A DNA stretch of 12,691 nt from Saprospirales bacterium (GTDB lineage: Bacteria > Bacteroidota > Bacteroidia > Chitinophagales > Saprospiraceae), in the NCBI GenBank assembly GCA_003448025.1, contig DLXL01000056.1, forward strand, positions 1-12,691. The letters are read 5' to 3'. A program made the translations under genes and the position numbers. Numbering within the stretch: position 1 is the first letter of the stretch; every line of letters begins with the position of its first letter. The notes under the pieces are model-generated. The model was not told the DNA's origin. It did not search any database and was given only the letters and a program-made list of their open reading frames with translations. Positions 6,901-12,691 of the stretch are shown here, piece after piece.

Positions 6901-9900
6901 TTCGCAGCAGTAAAATTTGATGGAGTCAGACTCGGCAATAGCCAGGTCAAATTCACTCAAACCAAGCGGATTTCCTGCACATGGTGAATCATCCAGGCTG
7001 GTGATACAATCGCTATATGGCAGAGCCCTGCGAATGGTAAATTTAATATCGCTGCACAAGTCGAAGGATCCATCGTCAAATGTGGTTGCTCGTACCCAGG
7101 TGATTCCACCAAATTCACAGTTGGCAAAATTGGCCTCATAACAGTCAAATGGATTGTCTTTGCCAATACCTACGATGGTGGTTTCATCACAAGCCGCGGT
7201 TGGAGGCTCAAAGTCCTGTATAGTCAGATTGAAACTGATCGAGCTGGTATTGCCACAGTCGTCTTCTGCGATATATATTACTAAATGATCACCCACCGGG
7301 ATACAAGGAATAGCTCCGAAAGAGGCCAGTGTGTCCGGATTGTTGAGCAGATTGCCAGGGAAATTGAATAATCCGCCATTTACGCCAAGTGGATTACCTA
7401 ATAAGCCAGTTACAGGATCAATCGGGTAAATCAACGCCGAAATTTTGTTCACCTGAGAGCAACTGTCCATCAACAATACTTCCGGCAGGATCATGCTGGC
7501 ACAGCAATCATATGGATCAGTGCTTTCCAATTGGTCAGGAATTGGTGTGATGAAAACAGGGCCTTCTTCGTCCAATACCTGAATGAGCTGGATATGTTCT
7601 TTGATGACTCCAGTACAAGGATCTACAACCGTCCACTTTCTTGAAATACTGTAGCTGCCATCGCAACTCCATACCGGAGTGTCGTGATGCTCCCAGAAAA
7701 TGGCGCCACCGTCAGGCAGACCAAATACCCATGGGAAACCCTGCAGGCCCTGATCTTCAATCCATTCTGGCGTTGGATAAACACCAATTTTGCAAGTGAA
7801 TGTCTGTTCCTCGATACCGTCATAATCTGGCGGGAAATTTACATCATTCAACGTTGGACGCAACAAATGGAGCGTTTGAATACAGGTAGCGGTATTACCA
7901 GTTGCATCTTTAGCGGTCCAGGTACGGCTGATAATGGATGTCAGTCCGGATGCGCAGTTCTGGTTCTGTGACTGATCCAGATAGGTCAATGTAACATCAG
8001 AACAGAAATCAAGGTTCGCTACCATAGAGGTTGCCTTCGGCACCACATAGCTTTGGTTGCCATTCAGAATAACATCATCTGGATCAATACCATTTGGTAA
8101 ACCGGCGCCAAAGATGCCAGTCATTCTAATATGCAAATCTGCAATTTGTATGGAGGATACATCACCCCCGGCATTTTGGTCAGCAATACGTACACGCCAG
8201 ATGCCATTCACCTGTTCACCGTCGAAGCTGCTTAGGACACCCAAACCAAAAGGAATTTGAGCGTTTTTGTCCGTAGTGTAGCTGTCGCATACAGGAACAA
8301 AGATGCCTTCGTCGTCAAAACGTACAAATAAAGAACCGGCACAAGCTTGAGCTCCATCCCACAAGGTTACTACAGTGCCCTGAGGACTTTCCACCTGGAT
8401 ATTCATGTCAGCAAAGAATACATCTCCACCGATTTTCACCCGTAGATCTACATCATCCACGATGGCGCCCATGGGCAAATTCACTGGAATCTGGAACTCA
8501 CGAATTTGACCGTCCGTCACATTTACGGGTAAGCCCTGGCTTCTGAATGGTAGCTCCAGCGTTGCATCTTGCGCAAACAACGGAGTCAATGGGAAATTGA
8601 ACGGAATGGTGATCGGCGTTGGCTCACAGTCCAATGCTGGTGGAAGATTGTCTTCAATCTTTACATCACCAAAGCATCTGTTTTCATTGTTGTCCATTAT
8701 TCCATCTTCATCCAGGTCGTCAAATACCCGGAAGCGATAGGTTTTTCCTACATCATTGCAGTCAAAAACAGCCGGTACCCAAGGGCCATTACCGTAAGGC
8801 AATGTTTTGTCTACCTGAACAGGATAGTAATCAAAGCATCTGAAAGGGCCGCCTTCCAAAATCTGATCAGCAAGAAGGGTGTCCCGACAATCGGGGCCAA
8901 GTGCCAGAATAATTACGTCGTTGCAGGTAATTGTAGAGATTGGAGTCGGGAAGTCCACTATCGTTACGTTCCATGAGGCCGTTGTCATGTTGCCTGATGC
9001 ATCTGTACACTTGAACGTGTAAGTATAGGTATTGCCCTGTTCCAATACTGCAGGAGGGAATGGGGCAACTTGCACTGCTACACCTCCATTAGGTGTTGAG
9101 TAATTCACATACCCATTATAGGCGCGGTTTGGTGTGCTAACGCCAAACGGGAATGTTTTTCCTACACCCGGATTGGATGATACGCGCAATGTGCCGTCGT
9201 TCACCTGACGAACTGCATCGGTATAATTCAATGGAGCTCCTGTTGTGCTGGTAAGGTAAATACCACGCGTTTCCCCTGCAGGAATGGTAATGCCAAAACC
9301 AGGAACCGGTGTACCTGAAGCAGAACTGATTGAGGTCACCAAAGCACTTCCAGCCAAAGTCCAGGCAGCGGGGTTATTCTGAACGCCGTTGAAGGACCCG
9401 TTTGCCTGGGTATAATACACTTCCATAGTGAAAGTGCCTACATCCAGTGAAGGACCAAATTGGGTGATGGTGAGCGGTGTTGAACCCAGGTTAGTCACAT
9501 CAAACATAATGCCGGCATTGCCAAGATTGGCCGGGGCAAAATCGATCGGGTGATTTACCTGACCATTTGTACCGGCAGCACAGTTATCGGAACAATTAAC
9601 CTGATAGTTGTAGTTGGAGAAATCACATTGGCCAGAACCAAGGGTGATGGTTGTATTTGAAGGGTGTGTGATAGTTGGTGGGGTGTTATCAATAACGTTG
9701 ATGATTTGTATAGCAGCACTGATAACGCCGCCGCCGCACGGATCTACCAGTTCCCAGGTAACCACGTTGTTACCTACAGGAGCGGTGATGACTGTATTAA
9801 TAGGCGTGAGAACCACTGTTGGAGCGCCACCATTGATGCGATATTGCAGTTGGTAGCCGGCATTACAACCGCCAGGGAAAGTTGGCAGTGCAGTGGTTAC

Positions 9901-10512
9901 ATTCACGAAGCAGTTGTTAGATCCCGGACCGGTGTTGACGGTTTGATTGACCGGTGCGGTCATCGGGCAATTAAGGATAGGCACCTGACGAACGATCGCT
10001 GTCCAACCTGGCGTAGTAATCGCATTGTCAGACAAGAAATGAAAAGTAAGTGCCTCAGCGGCGTTTGCGCCAACTGCAGCTATTCCGGTATTGGCAGTAA
10101 TAGTGCCTGGGCTAATTGATTGCCAGTTTCCGCCGGGAAAACCGGAATTGGTTGGCCCCTGTGGACCGTTGATTTTATTTGCCGGGTTTATTGCCGTGCC
10201 ATTGTAAATGTACAAGGCATCCCAGTTTTGTTCCAGACCAAATGAAGTAAACGACACTTGAATCCGGTGTGTTGCCGGGTTGGATGGTGTGAAAGTGACT
10301 TCGGCATTGGCGTTGTTATTGTAATTTAGATTTGGACCGCCGTTGTCGAAAAAGTTGAAAAAACAGGTGCCGGGAGGTGCAATCGTATATGGACTGCCCG
10401 GAGTGATCCCGTTATTGGTCATATTGACGTTTGTTTGCGCAAATGATGTTGCACAAGCAAATGCCCACCAAATAACCAGGGACAGGGTGATATGAAAATT
10501 GCTCTTTTTCAT
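3967..10512 (-). CDS. giant T9SS-exported multidomain surface protein (CUB-like, HYR-like, P-domain, dockerin-like, cohesin-like)
   Basis: A 2181-residue protein. Residues 1-26 are a Sec signal peptide ending SFAQ. About 27-177 is CUB-like (WDALYIYNG at 97-105, LTFHFLSDN at 155-163, then GW). Then come repeated Cys-rich HYR-like beta modules, whose joints read as [VIL]-x-D-x-x-x-P near 274, 619, 979, 1099, 1244, 1477 and 1660. About 329-475 is a beta-rich insert (GIMFDVTN to NGYVNYS) of a type seen in marine-bacterial secreted proteins. About 655-798 is a P/Homo-B domain (DVDLRVKIGGDVFF, NGIWRVRIAD). Possible calcium loops occur at 598-608 and 1694-1703. About 1831-1892 is dockerin-like; the second loop (D1866, N1868, S1870, I1873, D1877) is near-canonical and the first is degenerate. 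About 1962-2090 is cohesin-like. Residues 2098-2181 are a T9SS type A sorting domain (NQPNPF, then SGRLVYS and LLYYKLE). The protein should pass through the T9SS and be attached to or released from the cell surface; adhesion or polymer binding is inference. I see no catalytic domain. Confidence 0.9.
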   Translation of the reverse strand: MKKSNFHITLSLVIWWAFACATSFAQTNVNMTNNGITPGSPYTIAPPGTCFFNFFDNGGPNLNYNNNANAEVTFTPSNPATHRIQVSFTSFGLEQNWDALYIYNGTAINPANKINGPQGPTNSGFPGGNWQSISPGTITANTGIAAVGANAAEALTFHFLSDNAITTPGWTAIVRQVPILNCPMTAPVNQTVNTGPGSNNCFVNVTTALPTFPGGCNAGYQLQYRINGGAPTVVLTPINTVITAPVGNNVVTWELVDPCGGGVISAAIQIINVIDNTPPTITHPSNTTITLGSGQCDFSNYNYQVNCSDNCAAGTNGQVNHPIDFAPANLGNAGIMFDVTNLGSTPLTITQFGPSLDVGTFTMEVYYTQANGSFNGVQNNPAAWTLAGSALVTSISSASGTPVPGFGITIPAGETRGIYLTSTTGAPLNYTDAVRQVNDGTLRVSSNPGVGKTFPFGVSTPNRAYNGYVNYSTPNGGVAVQVAPFPPAVLEQGNTYTYTFKCTDASGNMTTASWNVTIVDFPTPISTITCNDVIILALGPDCRDTLLADQILEGGPFRCFDYYPVQVDKTLPYGNGPWVPAVFDCNDVGKTYRFRVFDDLDEDGIMDNNENRCFGDVKIEDNLPPALDCEPTPITIPFNFPLTPLFAQDATLELPFRSQGLPVNVTDGQIREFQIPVNLPMGAIVDDVDLRVKIGGDVFFADMNIQVESPQGTVVTLWDGAQACAGSLFVRFDDEGIFVPVCDSYTTDKNAQIPFGLGVLSSFDGEQVNGIWRVRIADQNAGGDVSSIQIADLHIRMTGIFGAGLPNGIDPDDVILNGNQSYVVPKATSMVANLDFCSDVTLTYLDQSQNQNCASGLTSIISRTWTAKDATGNTATCIQTLHLLRPTLNDVNFPPDYDGIEEQTFTCKIGVYPTPEWIEDQGLQGFPWVFGLPDGGAIFWEHHDTPVWSCDGSYSISRKWTVVDPCTGVIKEHIQLIQVLDEEGPVFITPIPDQLESTDPYDCCASMILPEVLLMDSCSQVNKISALIYPIDPVTGLLGNPLGVNGGLFNFPGNLLNNPDTLASFGAIPCIPVGDHLVIYIAEDDCGNTSSISFNLTIQDFEPPTAACDETTIVGIGKDNPFDCYEANFANCEFGGITWVRATTFDDGSFDLCSDIKFTIRRALPYSDCITSLDDSPCAGNPLGLSEFDLAIAESDSIKFYCCEVGSEVKVILRVYQVNPDGTISTLPDGTQIYNECEVMVKVQDNLKPVCETPFNVTVNCENFDPSLWTYGKPNVYDNCCLDVNYEYQGQKGLSHSVSYTQFDSVCNKGTITRTFRVYDCHGQSTQCTQRIFVNYEQDYFIKFPNDVVITTCDGSGMYGEPQFFGEDCELLGVSYQDQVYTVVPDACFKIERTWRIINWCTYNPGAGCTVVPNPTPHPNSSHASNLPGPIVSPVGTLAPWAPTVVKITPNDPSATNYSTYWNQNANCYEYKQIIKIIDQQAPTMTCPASPVEFCDLTTNDPNLWNESYWWEAEIQSNNMNEAPVDLTISVTDLCSGSNLSIRYLLFLDLDNNGSMETAVSSVNAPAPGTVNYDNANTPNFSGGTPRIFDERAVNPNQKYRFGLQTTVNGTSLTASVRWNTTVAPGLYSLPELPYGKHKIKWIASDGCGNESVCEYEFIIKDCEAPTLVCMNGLTGNLTQTGVISLFASDFLLDADDNSTPDDFLVFGIRKCGQGVGFPLDANNNPQISISFDCNELGPQCVELWGLDAYGNADRCDTYMIIQDNNSNCGNGSATVAGALKTEMNEGLEETDVELAGPTFNLFDMTDQAGQFSFLHAVPMHMNYTVTPTKDDNPLNGVTTYDLVLISKHILGLEPLNSPYKMIAADANRSGSITTFDIVELRKLILGIYTELPANESWRFVDKSFVFPNVANPFQTNFPEEKSVLDIQANAMDDDFVAIKVGDVNASAIANSLMTVEERSTGALLFDVEDRVVKAGEVFELKFKASEKVSGYQFTLQFNDLDLVDVVPGPGMKADHFGTFAAENAVTTSFDGPTVGEFSLRFKARKSGEVSKMIGVSSRITKAESYQIDTDGKNAQRLDVALRFNGKDGSTISGVGFELYQNQPNPFVNRTLIGFHLPEAAAATLSIFDQSGRLVYSQKGDFPKGYNSIPLDRALINSNGLLYYKLETANNSATRTMIQVK

Positions 10513-10603
10513 GCTAGTATGAATTTGAAAATTAAAAGAAACTGAAATGCGGCATAACCGAATTTCTTAAAGACTGCTTTCTTCTTTGGAGAATTGGTAA
10601 TGG

Positions 10604-10627
10604 TTCCGGTATATCAAGCAACCGGAG
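10604..10627 (-). other. short hairpin between protein C and the giant gene
   Basis: Arms 10604-10610 and 10621-10627 (core CCGG) pair over 7 bp, including one terminal G-T pair, with a 10-nt loop. It lies in the 126-nt gap between two minus-strand genes. No U tract follows, so it may be a weak attenuator, a processing site or a chance structure. No clear promoter for the giant gene was found in the gap. Confidence 0.25.
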
Positions 10628-10638
10628 GTTGTGAAGAT

Positions 10639-11070
10639 TTAATTGGTTAACAATACTCTGGTTTCTGTCTGAAGGGCTCTCAAAATCACCTTTGGGGTAT
10701 AAGAGGCTTCTTTTTCAAAACCGAGTGTTGCGGCAGCCGGAACGGCTAGTTCAAGTGCCTGAGACACTTCTGCGCCTTTGCTGACTTCATTGATAATGGC
10801 CTTGAAATAGGCTATTCTCCTTACGGTGTTGTCATACAAAGGGGTTCCTACAGTTAGCCCGGGCATTTGTTGGTTTAGTACCGTAATTTGAGCTAACAGG
10901 ATGTTTTTCGCATCATCTCCTGATTTCCAGTTGAATGTTTGCGATGGTGGCTGCAGTGCCTGCGCGTGTATGGTTTGGCTGCCTACACACACAAAACTCA
11001 TCAGAAGAAAAGCAGAGAGCAACAACTGACGTGTTTTAGCCAGGGCTATGCTCGAAATGATATATTTCAT
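10639..11070 (-). CDS. small secreted protein of unknown family (protein C)
   Basis: A 143-residue protein starting MKYIISSIALAK. Residues 1-37 are a clear Sec signal peptide: basic start, hydrophobic core LLLSAFLLMSFVCVG, and a small-residue exit at HAQ. The mature part of about 106 residues has no Cys and looks mainly helical: a Trp-containing start (TFNWKSGDDAKNILLAQ), a Pro/Gly break (MPGLTVGTPLYD), then helix-forming stretches (RRIAYFKAIINEV, AEVSQALELAV) and a basic tail (ILRALQTETRVLLTN). I do not recognise the family. It lacks a T9SS C-terminal domain, so it is expected in the periplasm unless it has another route. I choose the ATG at 11068-11070 over a GTG two codons upstream. It follows protein A by 38 nt and precedes the giant gene by 126 nt on the same strand, so co-transcription is likely. 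Confidence 0.72.
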   Translation of the reverse strand: MKYIISSIALAKTRQLLLSAFLLMSFVCVGSQTIHAQALQPPSQTFNWKSGDDAKNILLAQITVLNQQMPGLTVGTPLYDNTVRRIAYFKAIINEVSKGAEVSQALELAVPAAATLGFEKEASYTPKVILRALQTETRVLLTN

Positions 11071-11108
11071 GTGCACGAATTTTTGTTGATGAAAATGGAT
11101 TGTTTGAA

Positions 11109-11660
11109 CTATTGACCAGAGGCATTAAAATCAATTCTCAATTTGCCAGCTTCCTCTACCACCGGGTAGTTTCCTGGTCGTATCTGGGTGAATTTTAACC
11201 CCAGGGATTGAATGACTTCAGGTGCGATATCAGCGCTGTTTTCCTGTACAAGTATTCCTTGTTGTAAGTGGCTGTTGTAGAATTGTTGGCAAAGCATTTG
11301 CTTGGTCAGAACCAATGAAAGACCATTGCCATCCGCTAATGGGAAAAGCAACCCGATGGTACTTTTACATCCCAACTTTCTTTCCATGGCGAGTTGGCCA
11401 ACGGTTGAACGTGGGCTGATTCTACAAATTCCAGCCCCGGAACAAACACCCTGACCACCATAGACCACATCGCAACTTATCATTCTTTGAGAAGGATGGT
11501 TTCCAGCTGCGTCCACAGTTTGTGCGGAAGAAACCGTCAGACTGGATGCCTGAACCTGTGCCTGCAGACTTGAGGCGCTAAGGAGAAAAAGCAGGGATAA
11601 AACGGTGAAGAAGGCTCCCTTAATCAGGGACTTTTCTTCTTTTACAATAAGAAGATTCAT
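11109..11660 (-). CDS. secreted Cys-conserved small protein (protein A), tandem paralog of protein B
   Basis: A 183-residue protein. Residues 1-35 are a signal peptide (KEEKSLIKGAFFTVLSLLFL, cleaved near LQAQ). The core 62-183 aligns over its whole length with the neighbour B: SCDVVYGG (62-69), GICRISPRS (77-85), C98 in KSTIGLLFPL, the Leu-rich GLSLVLTKQMLC (113-124), GLKFTQIRPGNY (154-165) and RIDF (175-178). Five Cys (63, 73, 79, 98, 124) are shared with B; an odd number leaves one free or for a ligand after disulfides form. There is no T9SS sorting domain, so a periplasmic or outer-membrane-associated place is expected. I do not recognise a named family and give no function. It is 49 nt after B and 38 nt before C, pointing to one operon with the giant protein. 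Confidence 0.75.
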   Translation of the reverse strand: MNLLIVKEEKSLIKGAFFTVLSLLFLLSASSLQAQVQASSLTVSSAQTVDAAGNHPSQRMISCDVVYGGQGVCSGAGICRISPRSTVGQLAMERKLGCKSTIGLLFPLADGNGLSLVLTKQMLCQQFYNSHLQQGILVQENSADIAPEVIQSLGLKFTQIRPGNYPVVEEAGKLRIDFNASGQ

Positions 11661-11709
11661 GATGAAATATTTAATCGGCTAAAAATGACGACACTGAAAT
11701 GCCTTCCAT

Positions 11710-12192
11710 TTATGCCTGTTTGGTTATGAAATCAATCCGGATGTAACCTGACTCTTCCTTGATTTGATAGGATCCAGGCATTAACTGGTGGAATTTCAAA
11801 CCAAGAGCAGAACACAGTGCTTTAGGCAATGGACAAGGACTGTCGAGCTTTAGTACCTGGTGTCGTAAATGGTTTTTATACAACTTGGTACACAATAGCC
11901 CGCGTGTCAGTACCATAGCCAGACCTTCCCCGCCTTCAATCGGGTAAAGCAGGCCTACCGTACTCTGGCAGGTCTTTTTTTGGGTGGAAAGGAGCGGAGA
12001 TTGCCCTGATCGAGCCGTAATCCGACAAATTCCAGTGCCAAGGCAGTTCGCGGAAGGAGATCCAAAAACCACATCACAACTCATATGATGGGTGGAATCC
12101 GTTTCTCGCCTCGGGCTAACCAGGTTCTGCTGCGCACCACTCCAGGGAGGGGCGGCAGAAGCCAGGCCGTTGGGTGTGGGAATGTTTCTCAT
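11710..12192 (-). CDS. Cys-conserved small protein without signal peptide (protein B), tandem paralog of protein A
   Basis: A 160-residue protein from the ATG at 12190-12192. Residues 38-160 match the core of protein A: SCDVVFG (38-44), GTGICRITARS (52-62), TCQSTVGLLYPI (74-85), GLAMVLTRGLLC (90-101), LGLKFHQLMPGSY (130-142) and YIRIDF (150-155). The five Cys shared with A are C39, C50, C56, C75 and C101; C120 and C127 are extra. Unlike A, the first 37 residues (MRNIPTPNGLASAAPPW and on) are polar and Pro/Ser-rich with no hydrophobic core, and no signal peptide appears in any frame just upstream. A GTG nine codons upstream adds only basic residues, and a TGA blocks the frame just beyond it. 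An internal Met37 directly before SCDVV is another possible start. Export is therefore unclear, and a recent loss of the signal by rearrangement is possible. Confidence 0.68.
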   Translation of the reverse strand: MRNIPTPNGLASAAPPWSGAQQNLVSPRRETDSTHHMSCDVVFGSPSANCLGTGICRITARSGQSPLLSTQKKTCQSTVGLLYPIEGGEGLAMVLTRGLLCTKLYKNHLRHQVLKLDSPCPLPKALCSALGLKFHQLMPGSYQIKEESGYIRIDFITKQA

Positions 12193-12275
12193 AAAAATGT
12201 TACGGTTTCGCCTTCTCACAGTAAACTGTTGTCAGGCAATTATGAATGATATGATTGTTTACCTTTGAGGTCAAC

Positions 12276-12389
12276 TTATGCACCAATGAGATCCAAGCCT
12301 GTAATACAAGCGCCGATCAGATCAAGACCAGTGATGGAGTCAGTTACGATGTTCTTGGTAGCGGTTGGAAGCGTAAGTGCGTTATTCAT
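12276..12389 (-). CDS. short ORF ending in pentapeptide-like repeats
   Basis: The ATG at 12387-12389 opens 37 codons ending at TAA 12276-12278. The frame is open to TGA 12450-12452, and a TTG at 12432-12434 would give 52 residues. The product ends TGLDLIGACITGLDLIGA, which divides into pentads DSITG, LDLIG, ACITG and LDLIG, similar to the A(D/N)LxG pentapeptide-repeat pattern. The two TGLDLIGA copies differ at 8 of 24 bases, all synonymous, which strongly suggests this strand and frame were translated and selected. It is very short for a pentapeptide-repeat protein, so it may be a remnant, the 3' end of a broken gene, or a true small protein. It lies 83 nt upstream of protein B on the same strand. 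No ribosome-binding site is visible. Confidence 0.4.
   Translation of the reverse strand: MNNALTLPTATKNIVTDSITGLDLIGACITGLDLIGA
12279..12338. repeat. two diverged 30-bp direct repeats
   Basis: Units 12279-12308 and 12309-12338 are offset by exactly 30 bp, i.e. ten codons. A shorter exact 10-bp match, AAGACCAGTG, occurs at 12324-12333 and 12390-12399 (offset 66 bp, also a whole number of codons). Read on the minus strand, they encode the repeated decapeptide of the short ORF. Confidence 0.6.
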
Positions 12390-12645
12390 AAGACCAGTGC
12401 AATCGGTGATTTTTTGCTCCGATTTGCATGACAAAGGTCTTGCGGTGACTCACCCTGAAATAGGACAGTAAACAGGCTGATATCGCCCGGTCGGTTTTAT
12501 TTGTTTTTAGTTCAATAAAGATATAAGTGATTGATAATCATATATTTACATTGTTCGTATTAGCCCCTTTTTTATACGTGATTTTGCAGTTTATCAGGTG
12601 TTTTCAGACTTTGGGTTGCAGGCCTGTTGCCTATAAAAAATCCAG
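12390..12645. other. upstream region with no supported gene
   Basis: From 12472 onward the DNA is AT-rich (notably 12500-12550) and has no ORF or RNA gene I can support. It probably holds promoter and leader sequence for the minus-strand unit, but I found no exact TAnnTTTG element on that strand. No terminator with a good stem and T-run was found. Confidence 0.3.
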
Positions 12646-12653
12646 TACCTTTG
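12646..12653 (+). promoter_or_regulatory. -7 element pointing out of the window
   Basis: TACCTTTG is an exact match to the Bacteroidota -7 consensus, identical to the one before the glycosyltransferase. A TTG at 12627-12629 is 16 nt upstream, shorter than the usual 19-21 nt. Transcription would start near 12660, about 15 nt before an ATG at 12675. Confidence 0.4.
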
Positions 12654-12674
12654 TACATTGAATTACCCTTGCAC

Positions 12675-12691
12675 ATGCTGTCGTCTTTAAA
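12675..12691 (+). CDS. possible start of a plus-strand gene cut by the right edge
   Basis: An ATG at 12675-12677 followed by five open codons (MLSSLK) lies just downstream of the -7 element. Only the position relative to the promoter supports it; nothing can be said about the product. Confidence 0.2.

Noticed and set aside
8569..8976. 135-residue plus-strand ORF inside the giant gene, and similar ones at 9614-10119
   Set aside because: Antisense shadows of a well-supported multidomain protein; no domain or signal features.
10513..10638. Promoter for the giant gene at 10527-10534 (TAATTTTC on the minus strand)
   Set aside because: Imperfect -7 match and no -33 TTTG at the right distance; co-transcription from upstream is simpler.
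12218..12229. 12-bp dyad ACAGTAAACTGT about 26 nt upstream of protein B
   Set aside because: Possible operator, but single and short; no regulator to link it to.
12265..12471. 68-residue plus-strand ORF from a TTG
   Set aside because: It is the shadow of the minus-strand repeat ORF; copy differences are synonymous only on the minus strand, and the TTG start is not convincing.

Overview
The window looks like chromosomal DNA from a member of the Bacteroidota, most likely a Saprospiria-like lineage (inference). The evidence is a very large secreted protein with a type IX secretion (T9SS) type A C-terminal sorting domain, dockerin-like and HYR-like modules in that protein, absence of Shine-Dalgarno sites before most starts, and -7 elements of the TAnnTTTG type typical of this phylum. 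I see no tRNA, rRNA, CRISPR array, insertion sequence or phage gene.

Layout. (1) Positions 1-1334, minus strand: the N-terminal 263 codons of an MFS transporter that runs off the left edge, preceded by a strong Rho-independent terminator and a small winged-HTH-type DNA-binding protein with a plausible promoter. (2) Positions 1475-3540, plus strand: a two-gene unit made of a GT-B glycosyltransferase and an alpha/beta hydrolase. The glycosyltransferase has an in-frame TAA about 32 codons before its natural end; a family-like tail continues in the same frame to a second TAA, 4 nt before the hydrolase. (3) Positions 3541-3966: a convergent gene-free stretch that appears to be a long structured 3' untranslated region of the minus-strand unit. 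Three hairpins there pair fully only as minus-strand RNA. The farthest is followed by a U-rich tract and is the likely terminator. (4) Positions 3967-12192, minus strand: a probable operon, in transcription order: a small Cys-conserved protein without a signal peptide (B), its secreted tandem paralog (A), a small secreted protein of unknown family (C), and a 2181-residue T9SS-exported surface protein with CUB-like, HYR-like, P-domain, dockerin-like and cohesin-like modules. (5) Positions 12193-12691: mostly non-coding upstream DNA, with a short minus-strand ORF ending in pentapeptide-like repeats. Two repeat copies differ only by synonymous changes, so it was probably translated. A -7 element at the right edge points to a plus-strand gene outside the window.

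The most likely new biology is the minus-strand unit: an unnamed pair of Cys-conserved small proteins beside a giant T9SS protein that carries both a dockerin-like and a cohesin-like module, with a structured 3' RNA of about 400 nt. That these parts work together is inferred from order, orientation and spacing only.
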